Shown: piece after piece, positions 18,333-26,203 of the stretch
How positions within the stretch are numbered: position 1 is the first letter of the stretch
Layout of the letters: each line of letters begins with the position of its first letter
Origin: DATNPX01 sp036702975
Lineage (GTDB): Bacteria > Cyanobacteriota > Vampirovibrionia > Obscuribacterales > Obscuribacteraceae
Reading direction: 5' to 3'
Assembly (NCBI GenBank): GCA_036702975.1
Contig: DATNPX010000030.1
Span: forward strand, 1-64,000
DNA: 64,000 bases
The notes under the pieces: generated by a model
The model's input: the letters and a program-made list of their open reading frames with translations, nothing else
What the model was told of the DNA's origin: nothing
Databases searched by the model: none
Made by a program: the position numbers and the translations under genes

Positions 18333-18734
18333 TTACTGCAGCTTGCTGCAGTTACCCGCCGTCTTTCTGCACTCGTTTGCACAGGCGTTCATCTTGTCGT
18401 CATCTTTAAACGATTCGCAGGACTTTGCGCAATTTATGCAGGCTTCAGCATTGAAGTGAGCAGCTTTGGCGGATAAGGTTGAGCCTCTTGCAAAATATTC
18501 ATCTGTCATTTTGCAAGCGGAAAGGGCATCCTTCAGTGCTGTCGTGACGTTCTCTGAGCTGTATCGTCCGCCCTTCTGGTTGCAATAGTGCAGAACTTCT
18601 TCGATTTTCTTTTCGCAGGCGGAGCAATTTCCTTTCGCTATCTCGGTCGTGTTCTGTGCAAAGGCGTTGACTCCAAACAAAGTTGTTGCGCACATACAAC
18701 AAGCAAATACCAAAAGATACTTCAGACGTTTCAT
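18333..18734 (-). CDS. Exported Cys-rich four-helix-bundle (copper-storage-like) protein
   Basis: A 133-residue protein with a clear Sec signal peptide (MKRLKYLLVFACCMCATTLF..., cleavage after AFA, about residue 26). The mature part has ten cysteines: C37, C40, C51, C74, C99, C102, C106, C118, C122 and C129. They are spaced as on helices (CxxC, CxxCxxxC, CxxxC). This resembles DUF326/Csp-type four-helix bundles, which store Cu(I) by thiolate ligands inside the bundle. Function in copper storage or detoxification outside the cytoplasm is inferred from this pattern. A strong site, GAGGAG, precedes ATG. A CuA-type cupredoxin is encoded 3 kb away. Confidence 0.7.
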   Translation of the reverse strand: MKRLKYLLVFACCMCATTLFGVNAFAQNTTEIAKGNCSACEKKIEEVLHYCNQKGGRYSSENVTTALKDALSACKMTDEYFARGSTLSAKAAHFNAEACINCAKSCESFKDDDKMNACANECRKTAGNCSKLQ

Positions 18735-18901
18735 GCTAATCTCCTCGTGAGTGAATTTACCAATTCAAAGGTGCAATATTCTGTGCAACGGTTCGGTTTA
18801 GGTTGTTGTATGATTCGAACTGCAGAATTTAATTGCCAGAGTTAAGACTGGTTCACGTTCGGTATGGTTCCTTCGCAAAAACGTTTGGAGAAGTGGCCAA
18901 C

Positions 18902-19453
18902 TTGTGTACTCAAGCTCCGGATTTACGTAGAATAGCTGTCGTCGGAACCTCAGGTGCTGGCAAAACTTCATTCGCTCGAGCTCTCTCTCAACGGTTGCAG
19001 ATTCCACATATCGAATTAGACGAATTGCATTGGTCAGCAAACTGGCAAGAAGTGCCAGACGAACTGTTTAGAGACAGAGTCTCAAGCGCGACCAGTGGGT
19101 CTGCCTGGGTTAGCGATGGTAACTATCATATGGTGCGAGACATCATTTGGAGTCGCGCGGACGCTGTCATTTGGCTGGATTATTCCTTTACGCTTGTAAT
19201 GACGCGCCTTTTCATGCGAACTATGGATCGTATTATTAATCGTACTGAAATCTGGCACGGCAATCGTGAAACCTGGCAGAAACAGTTCTTCCACAGAGAC
19301 TCAATCTTATGGTGGGGACTGTCTACGTTTGCTCGCAGAAGACGTGAATATGAAGAGATTTTTGAAGACAGGCCGCTTGCGCAAGTGGAGTTTATTCGGT
19401 TCGCGCGCCCCGAGCAAGCCGAGGCTTGGTTGCAAAAACTAGACTCCAACTAA
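18902..19453 (+). CDS. P-loop kinase, adenylate-kinase-like (FlaR/topology-modulation type)
   Basis: A small nucleotide kinase-like protein (183 residues from TTG 18902). Walker A is GTSGAGKTS near the N-terminus, followed by the typical LDELHW segment and the lid-type region RRRREYEEIF. The family is often annotated as adenylate kinase-related or DNA topology modulation protein, and true substrates are unknown. The start is uncertain. GGAG (18887-18890) suits TTG 18902 with an 11-nt spacer. GTG 18893 is too close, and TTG 18833 would add residues not expected before a P-loop. The next gene follows after 12 nt, so the two are probably co-transcribed. Confidence 0.75.
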   Translation: MCTQAPDLRRIAVVGTSGAGKTSFARALSQRLQIPHIELDELHWSANWQEVPDELFRDRVSSATSGSAWVSDGNYHMVRDIIWSRADAVIWLDYSFTLVMTRLFMRTMDRIINRTEIWHGNRETWQKQFFHRDSILWWGLSTFARRRREYEEIFEDRPLAQVEFIRFARPEQAEAWLQKLDSN

Positions 19454-19465
19454 GGAGGTGTAACG

Positions 19466-19747
19466 GTGTTATCCGAAGAAATGGTGCGAATGCATATCAT
19501 CGAGTGCATTGCAGAGCGTGATTATCTGCGCGGACAACTAGCCGAACTGCTTCCACAGCAGTCAGAAGCAGCCAACGCCCAATTCATATCGTTCACAACC
19601 AAACAGGCTGTAATATTGGGGAAATTGGGCGGATTGTATATTGCGCTTGGAGTTGATCCGGTGACTATACAGAGATGGATTGCAGATCCATATTGGTGTG
19701 GAGTCGGAGCCAAGCCTCAAACCTATGATCCCGAAGATCGCAGCTAA
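19466..19747 (+). CDS. Hypothetical small protein
   Basis: A 93-residue protein starting at GTG 19466, with an excellent site AAGGAGGTG 7 nt upstream and only 12 nt after the P-loop kinase stop. I do not recognise the family. The N-terminus is helical (VRMHIIECIAERDYLRGQL) and the C-terminus contains DPVTIQRWIADPYWCGVG, Trp- and Gly-rich. No membrane segment. The context says only that it is expressed with the kinase. Its stop is 3 nt from the stop of the convergent Hsp70-like gene. Confidence 0.7.
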   Translation: MLSEEMVRMHIIECIAERDYLRGQLAELLPQQSEAANAQFISFTTKQAVILGKLGGLYIALGVDPVTIQRWIADPYWCGVGAKPQTYDPEDRS

Positions 19748-19750
19748 CTC

Positions 19751-21583
19751 TCATTCCTCTCTTTTTTCTTTTTTCTTCTTTCGCTTTTTTGACAAACTGA
19801 AAATCACCAGTTCGACTGCTGTTCCGCTTTCGATCTCTTTGCGCGAGTAGCCGAGCGATTGCAAAATGGTGAGTGCTTCTTTTTTCGACATGTTCAACTT
19901 TCGGCAGAGTCGCGCTACTCGGTCTGGGTCTGCTGTTCGTGAGTCTTCTTTGTTAGGAACCAGGCTGAGTATTCGTTGATTGGATGATGTTGCTTGACCG
20001 CGCAAAATTGTAAGAGGCAGGTTGACCTGCAGTTCTACATGTCTGGCTGAGAATTCTGTGGTACCGTCTGCTCTAACCATGATTGCAACTTCGACTTTGG
20101 TATCAGCCGAAGTGGTAGGAGGGCAATTGTTTACCGTTATCTCCGCGAGCGAAACATTTTCACTTGTGAGCGGTGAATGCCCCTGCAAGACATGCAAGTT
20201 CACTGTGGGCGTTGGGGATTCGATTCGATGATAGGCTGTGATTGGCAGCGGTGTTCCACTGCTGATGATCTGCTTGCAGGAACCGTCCGGCAACTCCACC
20301 CAAATTGGTATTGTGAGTGCATCCCATACGATAAGATCTTTCATGTTACGAGTTAGTACAGATGCATGGATGGCTGCACCATGGGCGGTTGCATGTAAAC
20401 CTGCTGAATGGGTTAGCGGCTGCCATCCGGGAGGCGCCATTGTTTTGAGTTCGTTATGAATGACGGGAATCTCACTCTCTTGTCCTACAAGGAGAATTTG
20501 CCGTAGGTCTTCTGCACGAAGGTGGCAGTCCAGCAAGACGTTTCTTATAAGTTGTGTTACTTTGTCCAAAAGATGTCTAGATAATCCATCGAACTCACTT
20601 CGTGATAGTTTAAGGGATATGTAGTATTGGTTGAAATCGAGCTTAGACTGATTTGATTGGAGACCCCCAATCGCCATGTATGTTTGTGGTGCCATCATCA
20701 GGTCTTTTTTCGCTTGCAAGGCGATGGAGCGCAATTTGGTGAGATTTTCTGCAGTTCTCGCTAGTTCGAACGTGTACTGCTTTTTGAATTGCTCGTAAAT
20801 CCAATCGATGATTACTGCATCAAAGTCTTCGCTACCCAGGCTGCCGTCAGTGCTCGTGGCTCTTGTCTCGAGAATTCCGTCGTGTACCTCAATAAGCGAA
20901 GCAACAGAATGAGTAGCGCCGATGCTAAAAACTAAGACATGCCCATCTGGCAAGCCACTTTCGTATACGTAGGCTAGTGTGGCGGCCGTATGTTCGTTGA
21001 TCAAATTTAAAACTTCCAGACCGCAATCTTCTAAAAGTTCTTTGAGCAGGCGTCGTTTTTCAGCTCCAAGAGATGCTGGCACCGCTACGACGCACTTCTT
21101 GATCAGATTTTCTGCATGCATCTGCGACTGATACAACAGTCGCTCAACGTATTGATCTTGCAGCTCACGATTAGCGGCATTTGTAGATATTCGCCACGCT
21201 TCGGAAAGATCCGCATCAGATCCGATTAACGAAACGAGAGACTCCGTAGAGATTGGTTCATCAAGCGACCTGATGCGTGTTGCATCGTCCGTAAATTTCC
21301 TAATACATGAGGATATTGGAGTTACTATCAACTTTGGCTGATCGCCGACAACGGTCGCAACGCTAGTCCAATGCGCACCAAGATCGATACCAATGATGGA
21401 GTGTCCGAGAGCACCGGTGGCGATTAGAAAGCGCGGTGGGAAGCCTGAGCCTTCACCGCCAAGTTTAGGTTCGACCTCGACCTTGGTGAGGATGACTTGC
21501 TTTGGTCGTTCGAGAACGCCTCCTGCAGGCACTTGAGCTGCTTCTCCATTAGAATCAAGTGGTGACTCCGGGATGGTTGCCAA
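19751..21583 (-). CDS. Hsp70-like protein with degenerate nucleotide site
   Basis: A 610-residue actin-fold ATPase-like protein. IIGIDLGAHWTSVATVV is the phosphate-1 loop and ILLVGQESEIP the adenosine motif. The phosphate-2 loop, DLGGGT in DnaK, reads SIGATH here, so ATP hydrolysis may be impaired. The beta-sandwich part is short. The C-terminus is a helical UBA-like stretch (MSKKEALTILQSLGYSRKEIES) ending in a Lys/Glu tail (KKRKKKKEKREE). It is not the main DnaK, and a specialised chaperone or scaffold role is inferred. The only start at the end of the open frame is TTG 21583, without a clear Shine-Dalgarno site, so the start is uncertain. Confidence 0.8.
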   Translation of the reverse strand: MATIPESPLDSNGEAAQVPAGGVLERPKQVILTKVEVEPKLGGEGSGFPPRFLIATGALGHSIIGIDLGAHWTSVATVVGDQPKLIVTPISSCIRKFTDDATRIRSLDEPISTESLVSLIGSDADLSEAWRISTNAANRELQDQYVERLLYQSQMHAENLIKKCVVAVPASLGAEKRRLLKELLEDCGLEVLNLINEHTAATLAYVYESGLPDGHVLVFSIGATHSVASLIEVHDGILETRATSTDGSLGSEDFDAVIIDWIYEQFKKQYTFELARTAENLTKLRSIALQAKKDLMMAPQTYMAIGGLQSNQSKLDFNQYYISLKLSRSEFDGLSRHLLDKVTQLIRNVLLDCHLRAEDLRQILLVGQESEIPVIHNELKTMAPPGWQPLTHSAGLHATAHGAAIHASVLTRNMKDLIVWDALTIPIWVELPDGSCKQIISSGTPLPITAYHRIESPTPTVNLHVLQGHSPLTSENVSLAEITVNNCPPTTSADTKVEVAIMVRADGTTEFSARHVELQVNLPLTILRGQATSSNQRILSLVPNKEDSRTADPDRVARLCRKLNMSKKEALTILQSLGYSRKEIESGTAVELVIFSLSKKRKKKKEKREE

Positions 21584-21679
21584 GAATCATCATAATCGAT
21601 TTAATGAAGGTGCGACTGGCTCAAGTTATTGCGAGAGTTTGACGTCCCAGGCTTTGTGCCGCCATCTAAGCCTTTGTAT

Positions 21680-22066
21680 TTAATTTACAACTTTAATCTT
21701 GCCGTTCATATCCTCGTGGCCGCTTCCGCAAAATACATCGCAGAAGAAAGCAAACTCACCGGTCTTGCTTGGCGTGAACTGAACCTGCACCGGTTTGCCG
21801 GGCTCGATGTTTGCGTGCAGGTTGAGGTCCGGAGCGAAAAAGCCATGTGAGCGGTCTTCTGTTGTGAACTGCAAGATAGTCGGTTGGCCTTTCTTGACTG
21901 TGATTTCATTCGGAACGAAGGCGTATTTCTTCGCCACTACTTTGGTCGTCTGAACTGTTTCGGCAGCCGGAGCTGCCGACACTAGCAAGCCTGCGGATGA
22001 AATGCCCGCAGTCAGTACGTATGCTAGGAGCCTGGGTATTGGCTTGTGCAGAAATGTCTGTTTCAT
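21680..22066 (-). CDS. Exported single-domain CuA-type cupredoxin
   Basis: A 128-residue cupredoxin with an N-terminal signal peptide (about 1-35, ending SAAPAA). The ligand set matches the binuclear CuA centre of cytochrome c oxidase subunit II and nitrous oxide reductase: H74, then C109-x3-C113-x3-H117-x2-M120 (FCDVFCGSGHEDM). It has no transmembrane hairpin and no neighbouring oxidase genes, so it is a free CuA domain. It may carry electrons or copper in the extracytoplasmic space; this is inference. GAGGAATCAGGC precedes ATG. It lies 90 nt downstream of a metallophosphoesterase gene on the same strand and is likely co-transcribed. Confidence 0.85.
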   Translation of the reverse strand: MKQTFLHKPIPRLLAYVLTAGISSAGLLVSAAPAAETVQTTKVVAKKYAFVPNEITVKKGQPTILQFTTEDRSHGFFAPDLNLHANIEPGKPVQVQFTPSKTGEFAFFCDVFCGSGHEDMNGKIKVVN

Positions 22067-22155
22067 GCCTGATTCCTCTTCGTTTTTCGATTCGTGTTTT
22101 GTTTTGTCTTTGTTTTTTGTTCTTGATTTTGGTTTCAGCGATTCAAGGCCGACGC

Positions 22156-23079
22156 TTACACCTTGATTCCGTACTCTTCCAGTTCATATTTGTGGTTCTT
22201 CGGGTAAGCCTCTACGCTGCGGAATCCTAGACCTTTGTATGGTTCGGATGCGTTCCAGGCAATCGGTTCTCGCTTTGGCACCGATCCTGGTGCCGGCAGT
22301 GGAAGCATGAGTGATTTGGCCGAGTGATGTGCGATGTGTCCGGTCATGTGATGGTTCTCTTGGTGAATGTGGCCGTAGAAAACCGAAACGTTTTTGAATG
22401 GTGTTAGCAAGTCGATTGCTTTGCTTCCGTCTTTGGTCGCCCAGTCCCACTGCGGGTAGAGGTCAAATAGAGGACGATGTGTAAATACTACGATGTTCGC
22501 ATCTTTCTTTAGTCCATCCAGATCGCGCTTCAACCATTCCAATTGTTCTTCACCGATACTTCCTGTTGGGTCTGAAACATTATCGAGCGTGATGAAGTGA
22601 ATACCGTTGTTGTCAAACGTATAGTGTGTCTGTCCGAAGAACTCTTTATACGTTTCGCCTTTATCTAAAGATGCATCGTGCTCGCCTGGCATGAAGTGAA
22701 TAGTCTTGCAATCAAGCTGGGAGACGATGTCTTTGAATTCTTGCATTCTCTTTTTGCGAATATTGGTGTCGTCAGTCGTTTGCGTCAAGTCGCCCGTGAA
22801 GACAATAAATTCAGGCTTTGTCGAAAGGGCGTTGACTTCTTTAATGGCTTTCAACAGCGTTCCTTTAAAGTCTGGATTTATTTTCGCGCCCTCGAAACCC
22901 CAGTGAGTGTCTGAAAGTTGCATGAAATAGAACTCTTTTTTCGGCTTCTCTGTCGCCGCCAGTGCTGCCGGCATGTTTGGCAAGGTAGAGAAGAACACTA
23001 CTCCACCAAGTCCAGCCAGGCGAAGAAATTCTCGCCGGTTCATTTCCATTTCTAAATCGGTTCCAAATTCGTTGGTCAT
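22156..23079 (-). CDS. Tat-exported metallophosphoesterase
   Basis: A 307-residue calcineurin-like phosphoesterase. The start ATG 23079 follows GAGGAACGAAA. The N-terminus has a twin-arginine signal (MNRREFLRLAGLGGVVFF, cleavage after AALA). Metal-binding motifs are DTHW near SDTHWGF, FTGDLTQ (GD), GEHDAS (in place of GNHD), THRPLFD and YGHIHQ (GHxH). This is a binuclear metal site for phosphate-ester hydrolysis; the substrate is unknown. GNHD is changed to GEHD, so the usual Asn is replaced by Glu. The CuA cupredoxin gene follows after 89 nt. Confidence 0.88.
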   Translation of the reverse strand: MTNEFGTDLEMEMNRREFLRLAGLGGVVFFSTLPNMPAALAATEKPKKEFYFMQLSDTHWGFEGAKINPDFKGTLLKAIKEVNALSTKPEFIVFTGDLTQTTDDTNIRKKRMQEFKDIVSQLDCKTIHFMPGEHDASLDKGETYKEFFGQTHYTFDNNGIHFITLDNVSDPTGSIGEEQLEWLKRDLDGLKKDANIVVFTHRPLFDLYPQWDWATKDGSKAIDLLTPFKNVSVFYGHIHQENHHMTGHIAHHSAKSLMLPLPAPGSVPKREPIAWNASEPYKGLGFRSVEAYPKNHKYELEEYGIKV

Positions 23080-23243
23080 TTTCGTTCCTCGCTGATCCAA
23101 TTGCAACGGATACAACCGAGGCATTCCAAGGAATATTCCAATCAGAGGTCTGAATCGGCGATTGTCACTTTTCTTGCATAAAGTGAATAAAATTTGGCCC
23201 GAGCCGGTTGTGTCGAGTGAAAGCCCCCTTTGAAGCGTAAACT

Positions 23244-23846
23244 GTGATTCTCTTCTTCAATCGTAGAAAGGAGTTTGAAAAGGCCACGATGCCTTTTGCC
23301 GGTCCCCTGTTCGGGCTAGCGCGCTGGCGCCTGAGCAGTATTCAGGATGCAGAAGACGCTGTGCAGGAAACCTTTTTAAGGGCCTACAGGTCGTTTGATA
23401 CCTTCCAGCCCGGCAGTAATATGCGCGCCTGGTTATTCAAAATTCTTCTTAATGTGATCAATGACATGTTGGCGAAAACGCAGCGCGAGGTCCCTCGCGC
23501 AATACTCGACGAAAACATGGAAGAATTGGAAATGCAGCCAAGCTCATCTGCTTCCCTGAGAGATCCGCAGGTGCTGCTAGAAGAGAAAGAGTTTGACCAA
23601 GACCTTACTAACGCACTTGCGTGCTTACCGGCTACGCTGTTACAGCCGCTCTTACTGCGTGAGATTGAAGACTTTACCTACCAGGAGATTGCGACAGTGC
23701 TTGATATAGCACAGGGAACCGTGATGTCTAGACTCTTTAGAGCCAGACAATTGGTGCGCAAACAGTTGCGTAAACGAAAGAATGGAGCCGAAAAAGTTAA
23801 TGAGAAAGACGCGCGAGAGCGTGAGGTGATCGACAATGGACTGTGA
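23244..23846 (+). CDS. ECF-type RNA polymerase sigma factor
   Basis: A 200-residue sigma-70-family factor of the ECF group. Region 2 reads DAEDAVQETFLRAYRSFDTF and MRAWLFKILLN. Region 4 reads CLPATLLQPLLLREIEDFTY, then EIATVLDIAQGTVMSRLFRAR (helix-turn-helix for the -35 element). GTG 23244 is used because conserved residues (FEKATMPFAGPLFGLA) begin soon after it; ATG 23289 would cut into the domain. It overlaps the next gene by 11 nt, and that gene encodes its likely anti-sigma factor. The ECF target promoter is not apparent in the window. Confidence 0.92.
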   Translation: MILFFNRRKEFEKATMPFAGPLFGLARWRLSSIQDAEDAVQETFLRAYRSFDTFQPGSNMRAWLFKILLNVINDMLAKTQREVPRAILDENMEELEMQPSSSASLRDPQVLLEEKEFDQDLTNALACLPATLLQPLLLREIEDFTYQEIATVLDIAQGTVMSRLFRARQLVRKQLRKRKNGAEKVNEKDAREREVIDNGL

Positions 23847-24639
23847 TGAGGTTCGACCATTACTAGATGTTCTTCATGATGGTGCATTGAATGCAAGAGA
23901 TACCGCCATCGTTCTCGAACACCTGAAAGATTGTTCTGAGTGTGACTTTGAATGGTCGGATATGGATGCGTTGACGGCGCGTTTCAAGGCTGCCGGAAAA
24001 TCCAATCAACTGCCTTCAGGACTTTCCGAAAAAATCTCACAAACGCTGAAGAGGGAAGACGCGGATAGACGGCGTCAACAAATTTTGAGAATTTTTCCTT
24101 CAATGCAGTATGCAGTAGTTGCGCTATTGCTCTTGGCGGTGGCTGGATCGTCCGTCTTTTTGAATCTTCCACGGCCGGCAAATGCACCTGGAACGAATAC
24201 GCCTGATTCGAATAATACAGGCGGAACCTTGGCATTGGGAAATCTTCTCCGTCTGTCTGACCGAGCTCCGTCTGGAACGCTGATTAAACCAGAGGCGAAC
24301 CTCAGCGCTCAGTTGGGCTTTGAGCCTAAGTTCATCAAAATGAATGGCTGGACGAAGCAACGCGCTTACGTGTATTCGGATAAAAATCCGCGACTGCAAC
24401 TGGCTCAGTTCGAATTTGACAGCACCAAAAATGGTGATCACCTGTACTGTTTCCAGTCGATGGAAGGCACCATAGCTTGCGATGTAAAGGCTGAACCGAT
24501 TGATATCGGTGGAAAGTCCGTGAAGTTTGGAAGCTATGGCAGCTACGAATACGCCCTGTGGACTCAGAACGGTCGCGACTATTTAGTAGTTGCTCCCATG
24601 TCACGAAAAGCGCTGAAGGAGCTAGTTCACGAAGCCTAG
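23836..24639 (+). CDS. Anti-sigma factor with zinc finger and one TM helix
   Basis: A 267-residue membrane protein. C3, H29, C33 and C36 form the HxxxCxxC zinc-binding anti-sigma motif (LEHLKDCSEC). One membrane helix follows at about 94-114 (MQYAVVALLLLAVAGSSVFL), with a 150-residue extracytoplasmic domain behind it. The gene overlaps the sigma gene by 11 nt, a coupling typical of sigma/anti-sigma pairs. The protein should hold the sigma factor inactive at the membrane until a signal outside the cytoplasm releases it. The signal is unknown. Confidence 0.88.
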   Translation: MDCDEVRPLLDVLHDGALNARDTAIVLEHLKDCSECDFEWSDMDALTARFKAAGKSNQLPSGLSEKISQTLKREDADRRRQQILRIFPSMQYAVVALLLLAVAGSSVFLNLPRPANAPGTNTPDSNNTGGTLALGNLLRLSDRAPSGTLIKPEANLSAQLGFEPKFIKMNGWTKQRAYVYSDKNPRLQLAQFEFDSTKNGDHLYCFQSMEGTIACDVKAEPIDIGGKSVKFGSYGSYEYALWTQNGRDYLVVAPMSRKALKELVHEA

Positions 24640-24705
24640 TTCCCAGTGATCGGTAGGCATGCACCTTTTTCGCTTGCTTGGTTAGATGAACAAAGACGGA
24701 GTCGG

Positions 24706-24894
24706 CTATGCCTTCCATTCCGCCTTAGCATGACTACCATCGCAGAATGGTTTCTTCTGGGAGTGTCCGCATCGGCAAAGGGCGATTGTCTCGCCCTTCA
24801 CGGGGATCGGGTTGCCAGACTGGTCATTGAGCTCAACCTTGCCATCAACTAGAAGTGGTCCATTGTCAAGTATGGTGATTTTTGTATCTGCCAT
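24706..24894 (-). CDS. CDGSH iron-sulfur domain protein
   Basis: A 62-residue protein with the mitoNEET-type signature C40-R-C42-x8-C51-D-G-S-H55 (CRCGHSQKKPFCDGSH), which binds a [2Fe-2S] cluster by three Cys and one His. Bacterial members act in redox or iron-sulfur transfer. GGAGCTATAGCA precedes the ATG. It is a complete single-domain protein, monocistronic, and convergent with the anti-sigma gene. Confidence 0.95.
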   Translation of the reverse strand: MADTKITILDNGPLLVDGKVELNDQSGNPIPVKGETIALCRCGHSQKKPFCDGSHAKAEWKA

Positions 24895-25046
24895 TGCTAT
24901 AGCTCCAATTTATTGGGTAGCCTGGAATAATATTTCGATATCGAATTGTCTCATGTCGAATCAATATGTGTCAAATGGCTGATAATCCAAGTTGGCTAAG
25001 ACAGACGTCATTACCGTTGTCTCTTAGCGCGTGTCCAACTCTCTTA

Positions 25047-25076
25047 TCTAATGTTTGGAAGTCTAATGTTTGGAAG
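25047..25076. repeat. Perfect 15-bp tandem duplication over a stop codon
   Basis: TCTAATGTTTGGAAG occurs twice in a row. On the minus strand the first copy carries the last three residues and the TAG stop of the LRR protein, and the second repeats them beyond the stop. Confidence 0.95.
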
Positions 25077-26193
25077 AAGTTCCATCGGAGAGTGGCGCAA
25101 AAATCTTGAGAAGATCTTTGTCTGGCTTTGCTCGAGGATCTTTGGAATCGCGTACGAAAAGATTCTTGCACAGTGAATGCAGCATCGACATTTGGTTTTT
25201 GTCGAATCCATTGTCAGACACTTCCAGTTCATCCAGATGCAAATTACGCAGCTGCATGAGACCGTTTACAGTCAAGGCATTGTCATTGAGTGCGATCTTT
25301 TTGAGACTTTTGCAATCCGCAAGGGGGGCTAGATCTGCGTCAGTTAGTTTGCATCGGCGAATATCCAGCCATTCCAAATGCTTCAAACTGCCAATGCACT
25401 TAAAGTCGTCCTTACCTAGATTAGTATTACCGTTAAGCCAGAGGTAGCGTATGTTGGGACAATCGACGAGAGACTTTAGCGCTCCTGCTTGCAGCCGTGT
25501 GCCACCTAGATTCAGTGCTACCAACTTCTGCATTTTTGCAAAGAAGTGAAGGTTGGATTTGTCGACTTGTGTTAGGAAGAAGGACAAATATCGCAGATTG
25601 GGGAATCTACTCAACTGCTCGAGACACGTACCTGAGATTCCATAGTCCTCAAAGAGACTGATGGTTTCTAGGCTTGGCATGACCGGCAAAAGAGCTAACT
25701 CGTTGTCGGTCAGGTCTGAACGCTCGAAGTACAGCTCTTTTAGGTTTTTGAATTGCCCCAGTTGCTGAATTAGATGGTGAATCTTTGGTATTTCTTGATC
25801 TTCAGCCGCGCTTGCCTGAATGATCAAAGCATCTATGTCGTTCGGATTTAGTGATTGAATTGAGGTTGGATCAAAGACAAATTTTTGATTGACATCCAGC
25901 AAGATCCCCGATCCAGGAGGTACGTCGACAGTGACCGTGCCTACGGCCGGAGCAATTTTCTTCGAGATGGTTCTGGCTTCGTCGCCGTTTGTTGTGGGTT
26001 TTTGTTTTGCGATCGGCTCGAGAAAAAGCATGCCCAGTGGCTTCGAACATTTAAAATTTAGCACCCGCTTGACGGTTGTCCCTTGGTGCTGTTCTTGACC
26101 GTGAGCAAAAAATGGAGCGCCATAGAATAGCATCGTGACTGCACACACCGTCACCAGCGAACGAAGCGTGCAAATTGCAGTGAATATATTCAA
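25063..26193 (-). CDS. Exported leucine-rich-repeat protein
   Basis: A 376-residue protein with a putative signal peptide and about eight leucine-rich repeats between residues 150 and 350 (for example LVALNLGGTRLQAGALKSL, LEWLDIRRCKLTDADLAPL). LRRs form a curved binding surface, and the partner is unknown. The start is taken as TTG 26193, preceded by AAGG with a 5-nt spacer and giving a hydrophobic N-terminus (MNIFTAICTLRSLVTVCAV). An earlier start at 26253 would overlap fabH by 50 nt. The start lies 11 nt after the fabH stop on the same strand, so it is probably the distal gene of a fabH transcript. Confidence 0.8.
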   Translation of the reverse strand: MNIFTAICTLRSLVTVCAVTMLFYGAPFFAHGQEQHQGTTVKRVLNFKCSKPLGMLFLEPIAKQKPTTNGDEARTISKKIAPAVGTVTVDVPPGSGILLDVNQKFVFDPTSIQSLNPNDIDALIIQASAAEDQEIPKIHHLIQQLGQFKNLKELYFERSDLTDNELALLPVMPSLETISLFEDYGISGTCLEQLSRFPNLRYLSFFLTQVDKSNLHFFAKMQKLVALNLGGTRLQAGALKSLVDCPNIRYLWLNGNTNLGKDDFKCIGSLKHLEWLDIRRCKLTDADLAPLADCKSLKKIALNDNALTVNGLMQLRNLHLDELEVSDNGFDKNQMSMLHSLCKNLFVRDSKDPRAKPDKDLLKIFAPLSDGTSSKH

Positions 26194-26203
26194 GCTGACC
26201 TTG

